DNA from: Candidatus Saccharibacteria bacterium UBA2952
Lineage (GTDB): Bacteria > Patescibacteriota > Saccharimonadia > Saccharimonadales > Saccharimonadaceae
Reading direction: 5' to 3'
DNA length: 43,447 nt
Assembly (NCBI GenBank): GCA_002348605.1
Contig: DEBQ01000006.1
Coordinates: forward strand, 237,719-281,165
The notes beneath the pieces were generated by a model. The model had not been told where the DNA came from. It worked only from the letters and a program-made list of their open reading frames with translations, and did no database searches. This document shows, piece after piece, positions 6,849 through 15,354 of the stretch. A program made the position numbers and the translations under genes. Each line of letters opens with the position of its first letter. Position 1 is the first letter of the stretch.

Positions 6849-7253
6849 ATGAGCGAACCCAGCATATTTACGAAAATTATCAACGGCGAAGTGCCGAGTC
6901 ACAAGATATACGAGGACGAACGCACCTATGCGTTTCTTGATATTCACCCGGTCCAACCCGGCCATACTTTGGTCGTGCCCAAGAAACAGGTGAACTTTAT
7001 GTGGGACCTCGGTGATGAGGATTATCATGCTGTCATGAGTACGGTCAAAAAAGTCGCCGACCGCTTAAAAGAGGTGTTCCCGGAGCAAAAACGTATTGGC
7101 GTTCAGATTGAGGGCTTCGGCGTATCAGACCACGCCCATGTGAACATCTTTCCCTTCTCGTCGACCGACACGTTCCGAAAGCATGTGGATATGAACGTTG
7201 AACCTGACCACGACGAGCTTGCAAAAGTCGCCGAGCGGCTGCGGTTCGAATGA
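6849..7253 (+). CDS. HIT family nucleotide-binding protein
   Basis: 134 residues. IFTKIINGEVPSHKIYEDE at the N-terminus and the signature HAHVN at residues 95-99 define a histidine-triad protein (nucleotide hydrolase or transferase acting on AMP-linked substrates). The third histidine of the usual HxHxH is replaced by Asn (N99), while the nucleophile-position H97 is kept. The stop overlaps the start of rlmH by four bases (ATGA), so the two are translationally coupled. The ATG lies six bases after TATACT, so translation of a leaderless mRNA is likely. Confidence 0.92.
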   Translation: MSEPSIFTKIINGEVPSHKIYEDERTYAFLDIHPVQPGHTLVVPKKQVNFMWDLGDEDYHAVMSTVKKVADRLKEVFPEQKRIGVQIEGFGVSDHAHVNIFPFSSTDTFRKHVDMNVEPDHDELAKVAERLRFE

Positions 7254-7705
7254 TTACCATCGTCGCTGTCGGCAAAAAGCATGAAGAATGGGTTAAGGCA
7301 GGCGTAGAACGCTATGAAAAGCGCCTGAAGCAGCCGTTTAGTGTGCGATGGATACTTTTGCCACATAGCTCGTTCGAAGGCTTAGCGGCCCGCCAGGAGG
7401 AGTCTGAGCGCATACGAAAGAAGCTAAACGACGAAGACTACGTGATACTTCTTGATGAGCGGGGCGTGCAGGTTTCTTCGGACCAGCTTTCGCATGACCT
7501 TCAAAACTTGTTTGCCTGGGGGCGCAGGGTCGTCCTGGTGATTGGTGGCGCATACGGCGTCACTGATGAGCTGCACCGGCGAGCTGACTTTGTTCTTTCG
7601 CTGTCAAAACTCGTTCTCCCGCATCAGCTGGTCCGGCTAGTCATAATTGAGCAACTATACCGCGCCCAACAGATTGCCGGCGGTGGAAAATACCATCACC
7701 AGTAG
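7250..7705 (+). CDS. rlmH: 23S rRNA (pseudouridine-1915 N3)-methyltransferase RlmH
   Basis: 151 residues, the usual family length. It uses S-adenosylmethionine to methylate pseudouridine 1915 of helix 69 of 23S rRNA in assembled ribosomes. Diagnostic segments are LLDERG, the SPOUT-type knot motif VIGGAYGVTDEL, and the C-terminal LPHQLVRLVIIEQLYRAQQIAGGGKYHH. The ATG overlaps the HIT gene stop. Confidence 0.97.
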   Translation: MITIVAVGKKHEEWVKAGVERYEKRLKQPFSVRWILLPHSSFEGLAARQEESERIRKKLNDEDYVILLDERGVQVSSDQLSHDLQNLFAWGRRVVLVIGGAYGVTDELHRRADFVLSLSKLVLPHQLVRLVIIEQLYRAQQIAGGGKYHHQ

Positions 7706-7737
7706 TTGACGACAGCACGCCAAGGTGTCGTAAAGTA

Positions 7738-7766
7738 TTGACATTTTATCGTGCTTGTGCTATGAT
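7738..7766 (+). promoter_or_regulatory. Strong promoter of the 7793 gene
   Basis: Consensus TTGACA (7738-7743), 17-base spacer, TATGAT (7761-7766). Confidence 0.8.
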
Positions 7767-7792
7767 GATAAAGTAAATCTATCAAAACAAAC

Positions 7793-8110
7793 ATGTTCAA
7801 CCTTACCTTAACTACTCCCCTGTCACTGCTTATAAGCCTCGCCGCCTTGGCCGGGGTAAGCCTGCACGATACCAAACTTGATAAGCTGGCCACGACATTC
7901 GTTGGCGTGCCGGCACTTATGACGAGCAGCGAAAGCGGTTCAAAAGGTTTTAACACCGACCCGCACACTCATGTTGAGCGTGTCAGTCTGAACGAAATGA
8001 GCTCACAGCCGCGGATTTCACCACGCAGCGACCAAAAGAAACACCTGATGCAAAAGAATGTACCCCGGGGTGTTCACCGCTTTGACGGCTATGCCCTGCC
8101 GGTTGTTTAA
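7793..8110 (+). CDS. Small secreted or membrane-anchored protein, unknown
   Basis: 105 residues. A hydrophobic N-terminus (LTLTTPLSLLISLAALAGVSL) looks like a signal peptide or anchor; the remainder is polar and His/Ser-rich with no recognised domain. The gene follows a near-consensus promoter by about 27 bases, which is the main reason to accept it. It ends tail to tail with valS, overlapping by four bases. No family recognised. Confidence 0.55.
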   Translation: MFNLTLTTPLSLLISLAALAGVSLHDTKLDKLATTFVGVPALMTSSESGSKGFNTDPHTHVERVSLNEMSSQPRISPRSDQKKHLMQKNVPRGVHRFDGYALPVV

Positions 8111-10665
8111 TCGGTAATTACTTTCAGTTCGTTTTCAAGCCGCTCAATCAACTCTTTGGTTTCAAGCGCTTCTTTACGCGAGGCTTCGACAAGTTCGGTC
8201 GGCGCCTTTAGTACGTAGCGTTCGTTCGCTAGGCGGGCTGCCAGGTTTTCAAGTCGTGACTTGGCTTCGGCCAGCCGTACTTCCAGGTTAGTCTGGTGCT
8301 CGTACAGTGTCGCTTCGTCGATGACCAGCCAGGCTTCCCTGCCTGAGTTAGCCAGACGCAGTCCGCGGGGCTGGTCGGTCTGCGTAATAGATGAAAGACG
8401 AGCTAGTTTTGCAATCAGGTCAGCGTTATCGGCGACCAAGCTATCGCTGTGGTACGAAACGTCGTACTTTTTGTTGCCCGGCAGCTCACTGGTAACGAAA
8501 CGGATTTCGGTAACAAGCTGCTGGATTCGTTCGAATTCTGCCGCGGCGATGTCATCATACTCGGCAGCTTCCGGCCAGGCGGCGGTAATCAGCATACTGC
8601 CCTTTTCGTACCAAGGAAGCGTCTGCCATATTGTTTCGGTAACGAACGGCGCGAACGGGTGGCTTAGCCGCAGGGCTGTGTCAAGGGTCCAGGCGAGCAT
8701 GTCGGGGTTGTCTTGTTGCTTAGAGGCTTCGATATACCAGTCTGCCAGGCTGCTCCAGACGGTGTGGTAGACCATTTCGGACGCTTCAGCGAAGCGGTAA
8801 TCGGCCAGAAGTTGTTCTACTTGGTCGGACGCATTTAAAAGTTCCCGCATAATCCAGTGGTCGGCCAGCGTTTGTGGCTGCGGGGGTGCTAGGCGGTAGT
8901 TCTCGCCTAGTTTGTCTTCAATGAACCGGGCAATGTTCCATAACTTGTTGCAGAAGTTACGGCCAGCTACCACCTTGGTGGTACTGAATGCTTGGTTTTG
9001 CCCTGCCGAGCGAGCGGCCACCAGGCCAAGACGCAGGGCGTCCGACCCATATTCACTAAGGGTCTCGATAGGGTTAATTACATTACCTTTGCTCTTGCTC
9101 ATCTTTTGGCCGTGCTCATCGAGCACTAGCCCATGCAGGTAGACATCTTTGAACGGCACTTTGCCGGTCATTTTAAGGCCGAGCATGATCATGCGGGACA
9201 CCCACGGGAACAAGATGTCGTGGCCCGTTTCCATGACCGCGTTCGGGTAAAAGCGGCTGAGTTCCCCCCCGTCTAGGTAATCAGTCGTGATAAACGGCCA
9301 CTGACCAGAGGTAAACCAGGTGTCGAAGGTGTCTTCTTCCCTTCTGTATTCTTTGCCATCAACCGTAATGCGTGGCTCATCTACGCGCTCGTCAAAAATC
9401 CAGTCATCTGGGTCGGCAACGTTCTGGAAGGCTGGAATAGGAATTCCCCATGGAATCTGACGGCTTAAATTCCAGTCACGGATATTCGCAAGGTACTGCA
9501 GTAGCTGTTTGCCGCGAGCTTCGGGGTAGAAATTGACCTGTTTAGACTCAATCGCTTCTGTGGCAGCCTTTGCGAGTGGTTCCATCTTAAGGAACCACTG
9601 CTCCTTGATAAGTGGCTGGATGACGCTGCCGCACTTGTAGCAGTGCCCGACGGCGTGTTCGATGTCCAACTCGCCGCGAAGTAACTCGGCCGCTTGAAGG
9701 GCTGCCAAAACGCGTTTTCTTGCGTCTTCGCTTTTAAGGCCGGCGAACTGGGGTGGGACGTTAATCATAGTGTCATCGAAGTCGATAACCTGAATGCGCG
9801 GAAGATCATGCCTGTTCCCTACCTCAAAGTCATTCGGGTCGTGTGCCGGGGTAATCTTAACCGCGCCGGTACCGAAGGTTGGGTCGACGTACTCGTCGGC
9901 GATAATGGGGATTTCACGGTCTGTCAGCGGAAGCAGCACGTGGCTGCCAATAAGGTGTTTGTAGCGTTCGTCGTCGGGATGAACGGCAACGGCGGTATCA
10001 CCGAGCATGGTTTCGGGGCGTGTAGTCGCGACGACAATTTCGGCGATTTTGTCGATCGTCGGGTAGGCAATTTTGTACAACTTCCCTTTTTCGTTTTTAT
10101 GTTCTACCTCGATATCGGCAAAACTAGTGTGGTGAGTCGTACAGTAATTGACAATGCGCTCACCCCTGTAAATAAGACCTTCGTCCCATAGTTTCTTAAA
10201 GGTGCCGTAGGCGGTTTTAATGACTTTTTCGTCGAGCGTGAATACTAAGTGCTCCCAGCTGGCGCTGGCGCCGAGGGCACGGAGCTGCAGTTCCATGTCT
10301 CCCCGCTTTTGGTCAACAAAGTTCCATACCTGGCTATACAGTTGTTCACGTGAAAAGTCGAACCGGCTCTTCCCTGTTTTGGCGAGTTCTTTTTCATATA
10401 CGACCCACGTTTCGAACCCGGCATGGTCGGCACCTGGAAGGTAAATTACATCCCTTCCCTTCATGCGGTAAAAGCGGGCCAGGATGTCTTCGAGCTCGGC
10501 CATAAGCGCGTGCCCGACATGCAGGTTGCCGTTGGCGTTTGGCGGTGGCATGACAATGGCGTAAGGTTCGCCTACCCCGCTTGGTCGGAAAGCGCCGGCG
10601 GTTTCCCACATGGCGTAAATGTTCGGTTCGTACGTATTCGGTTCGTAAGTCTTCGGTAATTTCAT
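8107..10665 (-). CDS. valS: Valine-tRNA ligase
   Basis: 852 residues from the ATG at 10665. The open frame runs 33 codons further upstream, but that part crosses palindromic regulatory sequence and lacks homology-like features. HIGH motif in PPPNANGNLHVGHAL, KMSKS motif in GQKMSKSKGNVI, editing domain in between with the TTRPETMLGDTAVAV motif, and a C-terminal coiled coil (ETKELIERLENELK) typical of ValS. No Shine-Dalgarno is visible; a perfect 14-base palindrome begins four bases upstream of the start codon. Confidence 0.96.
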   Translation of the reverse strand: MKLPKTYEPNTYEPNIYAMWETAGAFRPSGVGEPYAIVMPPPNANGNLHVGHALMAELEDILARFYRMKGRDVIYLPGADHAGFETWVVYEKELAKTGKSRFDFSREQLYSQVWNFVDQKRGDMELQLRALGASASWEHLVFTLDEKVIKTAYGTFKKLWDEGLIYRGERIVNYCTTHHTSFADIEVEHKNEKGKLYKIAYPTIDKIAEIVVATTRPETMLGDTAVAVHPDDERYKHLIGSHVLLPLTDREIPIIADEYVDPTFGTGAVKITPAHDPNDFEVGNRHDLPRIQVIDFDDTMINVPPQFAGLKSEDARKRVLAALQAAELLRGELDIEHAVGHCYKCGSVIQPLIKEQWFLKMEPLAKAATEAIESKQVNFYPEARGKQLLQYLANIRDWNLSRQIPWGIPIPAFQNVADPDDWIFDERVDEPRITVDGKEYRREEDTFDTWFTSGQWPFITTDYLDGGELSRFYPNAVMETGHDILFPWVSRMIMLGLKMTGKVPFKDVYLHGLVLDEHGQKMSKSKGNVINPIETLSEYGSDALRLGLVAARSAGQNQAFSTTKVVAGRNFCNKLWNIARFIEDKLGENYRLAPPQPQTLADHWIMRELLNASDQVEQLLADYRFAEASEMVYHTVWSSLADWYIEASKQQDNPDMLAWTLDTALRLSHPFAPFVTETIWQTLPWYEKGSMLITAAWPEAAEYDDIAAAEFERIQQLVTEIRFVTSELPGNKKYDVSYHSDSLVADNADLIAKLARLSSITQTDQPRGLRLANSGREAWLVIDEATLYEHQTNLEVRLAEAKSRLENLAARLANERYVLKAPTELVEASRKEALETKELIERLENELKVITD

Positions 10666-10669
10666 ATTG

Positions 10670-10729
10670 TTTTCACGTGAAAAGTTAGGATGGCAGATTT
10701 TCACGTGAAAATTAAGTATTTCACGTTTC
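10670..10729 (-). promoter_or_regulatory. Repeated TTTTCACGTGAAAA palindromes in the valS leader
   Basis: TTTTCACGTGAAAA (10670-10683), ATTTTCACGTGAAAAT (10697-10712) and a half copy TTTCACGTTT (10719-10728) lie between the predicted transcript start and the valS ATG. Confidence 0.6.
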
Positions 10730-10752
10730 CCACCTCTGACATTTCTTTCTGT

Positions 10753-10779
10753 AGTATAGCACACGAAGAGCGCTATAAT
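10753..10779. promoter_or_regulatory. Divergent valS and fem promoters
   Basis: Minus strand: extended -10 TGC-TATACT (10753-10758) for valS. Plus strand: TATAAT (10774-10779) eight bases before the fem gene ATG. Confidence 0.5.
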
Positions 10780-10787
10780 GAGGAGGA

Positions 10788-11744
10788 ATGACAGAGATAA
10801 AACAGCACGATGACCAAGCCGTATGGGATGAGTTCGTAAAGCAAAGCGGGGGCCATCCGCTCCAATTGTGGGGCTGGGGGGAAGTAAAAGCAGCCCATGG
10901 CTGGAAAGTTGCTCGCATACAGGTAGGGCAGGGAGGTGCCCAGCTGCTTATTAAACGCCTGCCGCGTCCGTTTGGCCCGTTAGTGTACATTGCCCGCGGT
11001 CCGTTCGGAACGTTACTTAGCAGTGAAAGTGAAAGGGAAGCGCTCATAGGCTATGTCAGGCGGACTTACCACCCAACCGTCCTAACGGCTGAACCCGACA
11101 CGCAGCAGCCAATCGAGTGGAAGGGATGGCGAAAATCCGCTAATCGCATACTGCTTGCCAGGACTGCGGTCATGGACCTGACGCTGCCGGATGAGGAACT
11201 GCTTGCGCGCATGAGCAAGAAGACGCGGCAGTACATCCGAAAGTCCGCCGGGGAAGGGGTGCAGGTCCGCATGGCGCGCACTAAAGAAGATATCGACGAG
11301 TGCCTGAAGATTTACAAACAGACCGCTAAGCGGGCGGGGTTCTCGCTACACGACGACTCGTATTATCTGGATATATTCCGTCAGCTTGGGGATGACTCGC
11401 CGGTGTACATGGCGGAGCATGAAGGGCAACTGTTGGCGTTTTTATGGCCGATCATCACACCAGAGGTAGCGTTTGAACTGTACGGTGGTATGAACGATGA
11501 AGGACAGCGCCTGCGCGCGAACTACCATCTAAAGTGGAGCGTCATTCAGGCCATGAAAGCTCGTGGCGTGAAACGATACGACGTCAATGGGTTGTTAAAC
11601 GACGGGGTTAGTGCGTTCAAGCAAGGCTTTATACCCGACGAGACGATGATGAGCGGCACATACGACCGGCCATTGTCACCACTGTACGGGGTGTGGAGCG
11701 TGCTGCTTCCAGCCGCAAAGAAACTGATTCAGAAACTACGCTAG
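10788..11744 (+). CDS. FemAB-type peptidoglycan bridge aminoacyltransferase
   Basis: 318 residues with two GNAT-like halves. N-terminal GGHPLQLWGWGEVKAAHGWKV, the PFGPLVYIARGP segment, TRQYIRKSAGEGV and the C-terminal YDVNGLLNDGVSAFKQGF are typical of FemX/FemA enzymes, which move amino acids from aminoacyl-tRNA to the lysine-type side chain of lipid II at the inner membrane. A second copy lies at 16231-17262, with Mur ligases between. It could instead be a related BacA-like acyltransferase, but the wall context favours the Fem role. It ends overlapping tsaD by four bases. Confidence 0.85.
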   Translation: MTEIKQHDDQAVWDEFVKQSGGHPLQLWGWGEVKAAHGWKVARIQVGQGGAQLLIKRLPRPFGPLVYIARGPFGTLLSSESEREALIGYVRRTYHPTVLTAEPDTQQPIEWKGWRKSANRILLARTAVMDLTLPDEELLARMSKKTRQYIRKSAGEGVQVRMARTKEDIDECLKIYKQTAKRAGFSLHDDSYYLDIFRQLGDDSPVYMAEHEGQLLAFLWPIITPEVAFELYGGMNDEGQRLRANYHLKWSVIQAMKARGVKRYDVNGLLNDGVSAFKQGFIPDETMMSGTYDRPLSPLYGVWSVLLPAAKKLIQKLR

Positions 11745-12937
11745 ACGTTCCAGGCGGTCTGGGCCATCGACATGCTTGGGTAAACTGAGACCTCATCAAC
11801 AGGGGTAGGGGAGAGTACTCGCGAGCGGTAATACCCGAGTGCGGCGATCATGGCAGCGTTGTCGGTACATAAACTCATCGGGGCGTAATCGATTGGCAGG
11901 GGAAGTCGATCGGACAATTGACGACGAAGTTCTTGGTTGGCGGCAACTCCACCAGCAATAACAACAGATGCAGGCTGGAACTCATGTGTGGCTGCGACCG
12001 TGGCGTCGACAAGAGTCTCGACCGCTGTGTACTGGAAGCTGGCGGCAAAGTCTGCCCGCTGGGCATCGTTTAAACGCCCTGGGAGCTCAAATGAGGGAAA
12101 AGTATGGTCAACGCCCACTTCGCGCTGAATAGCCCTCAGAACGGCTGTTTTAAGGCCCGAGAACGAAAAGTCGTATGGGTTCTGAAGTTTTGCTTTCGGG
12201 AAATCATATTTTAACGGATCGCCCTGTTCAGCCGCAGCACTGACACTTGGGCCGCCAGGGTAGGGAAGGCCGAGCATGCGGGCGACTTTGTCGAAAGCTT
12301 CACCGACGGCGTCGTCCAGTGTTTCACCGAGTAGACGGTATTTACCGTGATCTTCAAACAGCACAAGTTGGGAGTGCAGGCCGCTGACGGCGAGGGCGAG
12401 CATAGGGAAGGCGGGCTGGCGGGTAGGCAATTTGATAGCCTTATCTTGGTCGCCGTTTCGTTCAGAAGCCATCTCAGAACGCACTTCGCGCCGAGAACTG
12501 GTGTTCTCGGGCTGCGTTTCGCTTGAAGGTTCTGAGACAGCTTCCTCCGAACGGCTCTTCACTCCTTCGTCAGTAATGAAGTTGGCGTAAATGTGTCCTT
12601 CAACGTGGTGAACAGGGTAGAGCGGTTTGCCGTGCAGCTCAGCCAGCGTACGGGCAGCAAGCGTGCCAACGAGGAGTGAGCCGACCAAGCCAGGCGCATT
12701 GGCGACGGCAATCGCGTCGATATCGTCCCACGTTACATTCGCTTGCTGCATAGCTTGCTTAATGACAGGGTTAATGACCTCAATGTGGGAACGAGCCGCT
12801 ACCTCTGGGACAACACCACCATAGGCGGCGTGGATGTCGACCTGCGAGTTCACGACATTCGAAAGAAGTCGGCGGCCGTCTTCGACGATAGCGGCCGACG
12901 TTTCATCGCAGCTTGATTCGATTCCCAAAATAATCAC
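11741..12937 (-). CDS. tsaD: tRNA threonylcarbamoyladenosine synthase TsaD, with an internal insertion
   Basis: 398 residues against about 340 in typical bacteria. It transfers the threonylcarbamoyl group to A37 of ANN-decoding tRNAs. GIESSCDETSAAIV, the iron-binding HVEGH (H111 and H115), AVSGLHSQLV and VIAGGVAANQELR are intact. Residues about 121-175 are a polar insertion rich in Ser, Glu and Arg between YANF and PAFPMLALAVSG, where most homologues have a short loop. The DNA for it is a long imperfect palindrome (12452-12555). Start is GTG at 12937, eight bases after TATACT on the minus strand. Confidence 0.93.
   Translation of the reverse strand: MIILGIESSCDETSAAIVEDGRRLLSNVVNSQVDIHAAYGGVVPEVAARSHIEVINPVIKQAMQQANVTWDDIDAIAVANAPGLVGSLLVGTLAARTLAELHGKPLYPVHHVEGHIYANFITDEGVKSRSEEAVSEPSSETQPENTSSRREVRSEMASERNGDQDKAIKLPTRQPAFPMLALAVSGLHSQLVLFEDHGKYRLLGETLDDAVGEAFDKVARMLGLPYPGGPSVSAAAEQGDPLKYDFPKAKLQNPYDFSFSGLKTAVLRAIQREVGVDHTFPSFELPGRLNDAQRADFAASFQYTAVETLVDATVAATHEFQPASVVIAGGVAANQELRRQLSDRLPLPIDYAPMSLCTDNAAMIAALGYYRSRVLSPTPVDEVSVYPSMSMAQTAWNV
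12452..12555. repeat. In-frame palindromic element inside tsaD
   Basis: Nested arms: GCCGTT/AACGGC outer, GAAGC/GCTTC, CTCAGAAC/GTTCTGAG, CGAGAAC/GTTCTCG around a TGGT loop (12492-12509). The length keeps the reading frame open. Confidence 0.65.
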
Positions 12938-12986
12938 TAATTAACAGTATAGCGTAAGCCAGCGACGGTGGTAAAATAGGGGTAAC

Positions 12987-14063
12987 ATGGAACACGAAGT
13001 GGTAGGGAAGCTTAGGGCCCGGGTAGCGGCATGGCGGTATAAAAATCCGGCACGCAGCCTGAAGGTCATAGCCGTGGCCGGCCCGTACGGCAAGACCACG
13101 ACGAGTCTGATTCTTAGCGAAATACTGCAAGAGGCCGGTTCATCGGTGATGACTCTAACTAACCACGGCTGTTTTCATAATGGGCAGCCTATTTCGAACC
13201 GGTATGATTCTTCGCCCGATGCCATGCAGCACTGCCTGTCGGTAGCTCGCAAGAAAGAAGTGGGGTACGTGATTGTTGAGGTCAGCGATGCACTTGTTGC
13301 GTCACATGTGCTGCCGACGCTGCCACTCATGATGTCGATCATAACCGCAGACTCCTCGGCCGCACAGGCCCTACTGGCAGAGCCGGCCGATTACGCGGTA
13401 GTACCAAGTGGTTTCGACGTGGCAGCGCTTGGGGTGGCGCCGCACCAAGCTATCATTTTTGGCGATAGCGATCTTGCCGAAGCCCAGATTGTAAAAGTGA
13501 CAGAGCGGCGTATGGGTACTGAGGTAGACATGGTGATTGACCATCAGACGAAACTAAGCGTCGCAACGTACCTTATTGGCCAGGCGAACGCCTTGAACAT
13601 AGCCGCAGCAGTGTCGGCCGCGTATGTACTGGCCGCTGATACTTCGACCTTTGAAGAAGGCGTTGCACGGCTTGAGCGGGTGGCGGGCAATTATGACTAC
13701 ATTTCGACTGATGCGCCGTACATGGTCGCAGTCGATGGCGCAACGAACGAGAAATCGCTCGAGCTTGTTTTGGCGTCGGCAGCGAAGCTGAAGAAGCGCC
13801 GCTTGCTGGTAGTTGTTGATGGGAGTGTATCAGGTAAATTTTACCCACAAGTCAAGCAGTTAGCCGACCGAGTGATAACGGTTGGAGAATCAGCCGAGCT
13901 TCCGGGTGTCGAACAAGCAGCCGACATGAAAGCCGCGCTTGACCTTGCGAAGCGGGGGGCTAAGAAGGATGACTTGGTGCTGCTATTGGGCCGTGAATTC
14001 GCAGAATTGACGCCGGATGGTAGGACCCGGGCCCATGAAATGGTAGAGGCGTCGGGTGAGTAG
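12987..14063 (+). CDS. Mur ligase family paralogue
   Basis: 358 residues, shorter than standard Mur ligases. The N-terminal ATP loop reads AVAGPYGKTTTSLIL in place of the usual GTNGKT. The middle contains NALNIAAAVSAAYVL like the Mur central domain, and the last third resembles the ligase C-terminal Rossmann part (LLVVVDG, LVLLLGREFAEL). It overlaps murE by eight bases, so the products probably act together in peptidoglycan precursor assembly or amidation, perhaps as a divergent partner. Substrate unknown. A TAAAAT box lies nine bases before the ATG. Confidence 0.72.
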   Translation: MEHEVVGKLRARVAAWRYKNPARSLKVIAVAGPYGKTTTSLILSEILQEAGSSVMTLTNHGCFHNGQPISNRYDSSPDAMQHCLSVARKKEVGYVIVEVSDALVASHVLPTLPLMMSIITADSSAAQALLAEPADYAVVPSGFDVAALGVAPHQAIIFGDSDLAEAQIVKVTERRMGTEVDMVIDHQTKLSVATYLIGQANALNIAAAVSAAYVLAADTSTFEEGVARLERVAGNYDYISTDAPYMVAVDGATNEKSLELVLASAAKLKKRRLLVVVDGSVSGKFYPQVKQLADRVITVGESAELPGVEQAADMKAALDLAKRGAKKDDLVLLLGREFAELTPDGRTRAHEMVEASGE

Positions 14064-15354
14064 TTTGCGCCGGGCTGTAAAAGCTCTGATTCCAACGGGC
14101 TTATTCCGAAGGGTCGAACCGTACGGCCACTTGCTTGAGGCCGTCGTTATGAACATTCGCTACGGATTTCCGGCGCGTGACATGCACGTCATTGGGGTGA
14201 CCGGGACGAACGGCAAGACGACTACCAGTTTTATGATTCACCGCATGCTGGTCGAGGCTGGGTACGACGTTGCCCTTATGTCGACGGTCGCGAACGGTGT
14301 TGGGCGCGACATTACCCCGCAGGCGCAGCACATGACTACTGTTTCAAGTCCTGAATTATTGAAAAAAATCAGGCAGTTCAAAAAACAGGGTGCGAAGTGG
14401 CTGGTGCTTGAAACGACAAGCCACGCGCTGGCGCAGCACCGCATTTGGGGCGTGCCATACGAAATTGCCGTTATGACCAATGTGACGCACGAACACCTGG
14501 ACTACCACCGGACGTTCGAGAACTATGTGCATGCCAAAGCCCAGCTGTTTCGCATTGCAAGCAAGCACGGCCGGCGGTTCGGTGTCATTAATGCCGATGA
14601 CCCGTCGGCACCGGTGTTCGAGCACGCTATTTCTCGCAGCGTATCGTACGGCGTGAAAAAGGGAGACCTAAAGGCAGACAATATTCGGCTTACGGGCGAG
14701 GGCAGTACGTATGAAGTTAAAACCGGTGACGATTCGTTTGAAGTCACGTGTCGGATTCCTGGCGAGTTTAATGTCTATAACAGTTTGGCGACGGTGGCGG
14801 TTGGCCGCGAGCTCGGGCTGACGACCGAGCAGATTCAGCAGGGAATCGCCGCACTTGAAGGGGTTGAAGGGCGCATGGCGACCGTCGATGCCGGGCAGCC
14901 GTTTTCGGTTATTGTGGACTTCGCGCATACACCCGACTCGTTCGAGCGGCTGCTTGGTGACCTGCGCCGGGCCACCAGGGGCAAGCTGGTCGTTATGTTC
15001 GGGTCTGCAGGACGCCGCGATGAGAGCAAGCGTGCCATACAGGGTGAAATTGCTGGAAAATATGCTGACGAAGTAGTGGTAACCGAAGAAGACGACCGCG
15101 ATATTGACGGCAACATGATCATGGATCAGATTGCCGAAGGTGCCGAAAAGTCAGGTAAGACGCGTGAAAAAGATCTGTTTCTTATTCTCGACCGTTCCGA
15201 AGCGATTAAGTTCGCGGTATCACGTGCTTCAAGCGCTGAAGACGCCGTAGTGCTGCTTGGCAAAGGTCATGAAAAGACTATCGAGCGAGCCGACGGCGAA
15301 CACCCGTGGGATGAAGTAGCGGAAGTCAAAAAGGCTTTAAGCGCTAGTCGTTGA
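14056..15354 (+). CDS. murE: UDP-N-acetylmuramoyl-peptide ligase MurE-like
   Basis: 432 residues, GTG start overlapping the previous gene. Adds the third amino acid of the stem peptide. Visible motifs: ATP loop GVTGTNGKTTTSFMI, LETTSHAL, NVTHEHLDYHRTFENYVHAK (the lysine that becomes carbamylated), YNSLATVAVG, and VDFAHTPDSFERLL. The residue-selecting motif, DNPR in diaminopimelate enzymes, is replaced here by EEDDRDID, so the third amino acid is probably not meso-diaminopimelate; lysine or ornithine would fit the Fem transferases nearby (inference). It ends convergently, overlapping the DDAH-like gene by 11 bases. Confidence 0.9.
   Translation: MSSLRRAVKALIPTGLFRRVEPYGHLLEAVVMNIRYGFPARDMHVIGVTGTNGKTTTSFMIHRMLVEAGYDVALMSTVANGVGRDITPQAQHMTTVSSPELLKKIRQFKKQGAKWLVLETTSHALAQHRIWGVPYEIAVMTNVTHEHLDYHRTFENYVHAKAQLFRIASKHGRRFGVINADDPSAPVFEHAISRSVSYGVKKGDLKADNIRLTGEGSTYEVKTGDDSFEVTCRIPGEFNVYNSLATVAVGRELGLTTEQIQQGIAALEGVEGRMATVDAGQPFSVIVDFAHTPDSFERLLGDLRRATRGKLVVMFGSAGRRDESKRAIQGEIAGKYADEVVVTEEDDRDIDGNMIMDQIAEGAEKSGKTREKDLFLILDRSEAIKFAVSRASSAEDAVVLLGKGHEKTIERADGEHPWDEVAEVKKALSASR

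Noticed and set aside
10335..10360. A further CACGTGAAAA copy inside valS
   Set aside because: It is within conserved coding sequence and only a half-perfect copy, so coincidence is likely.
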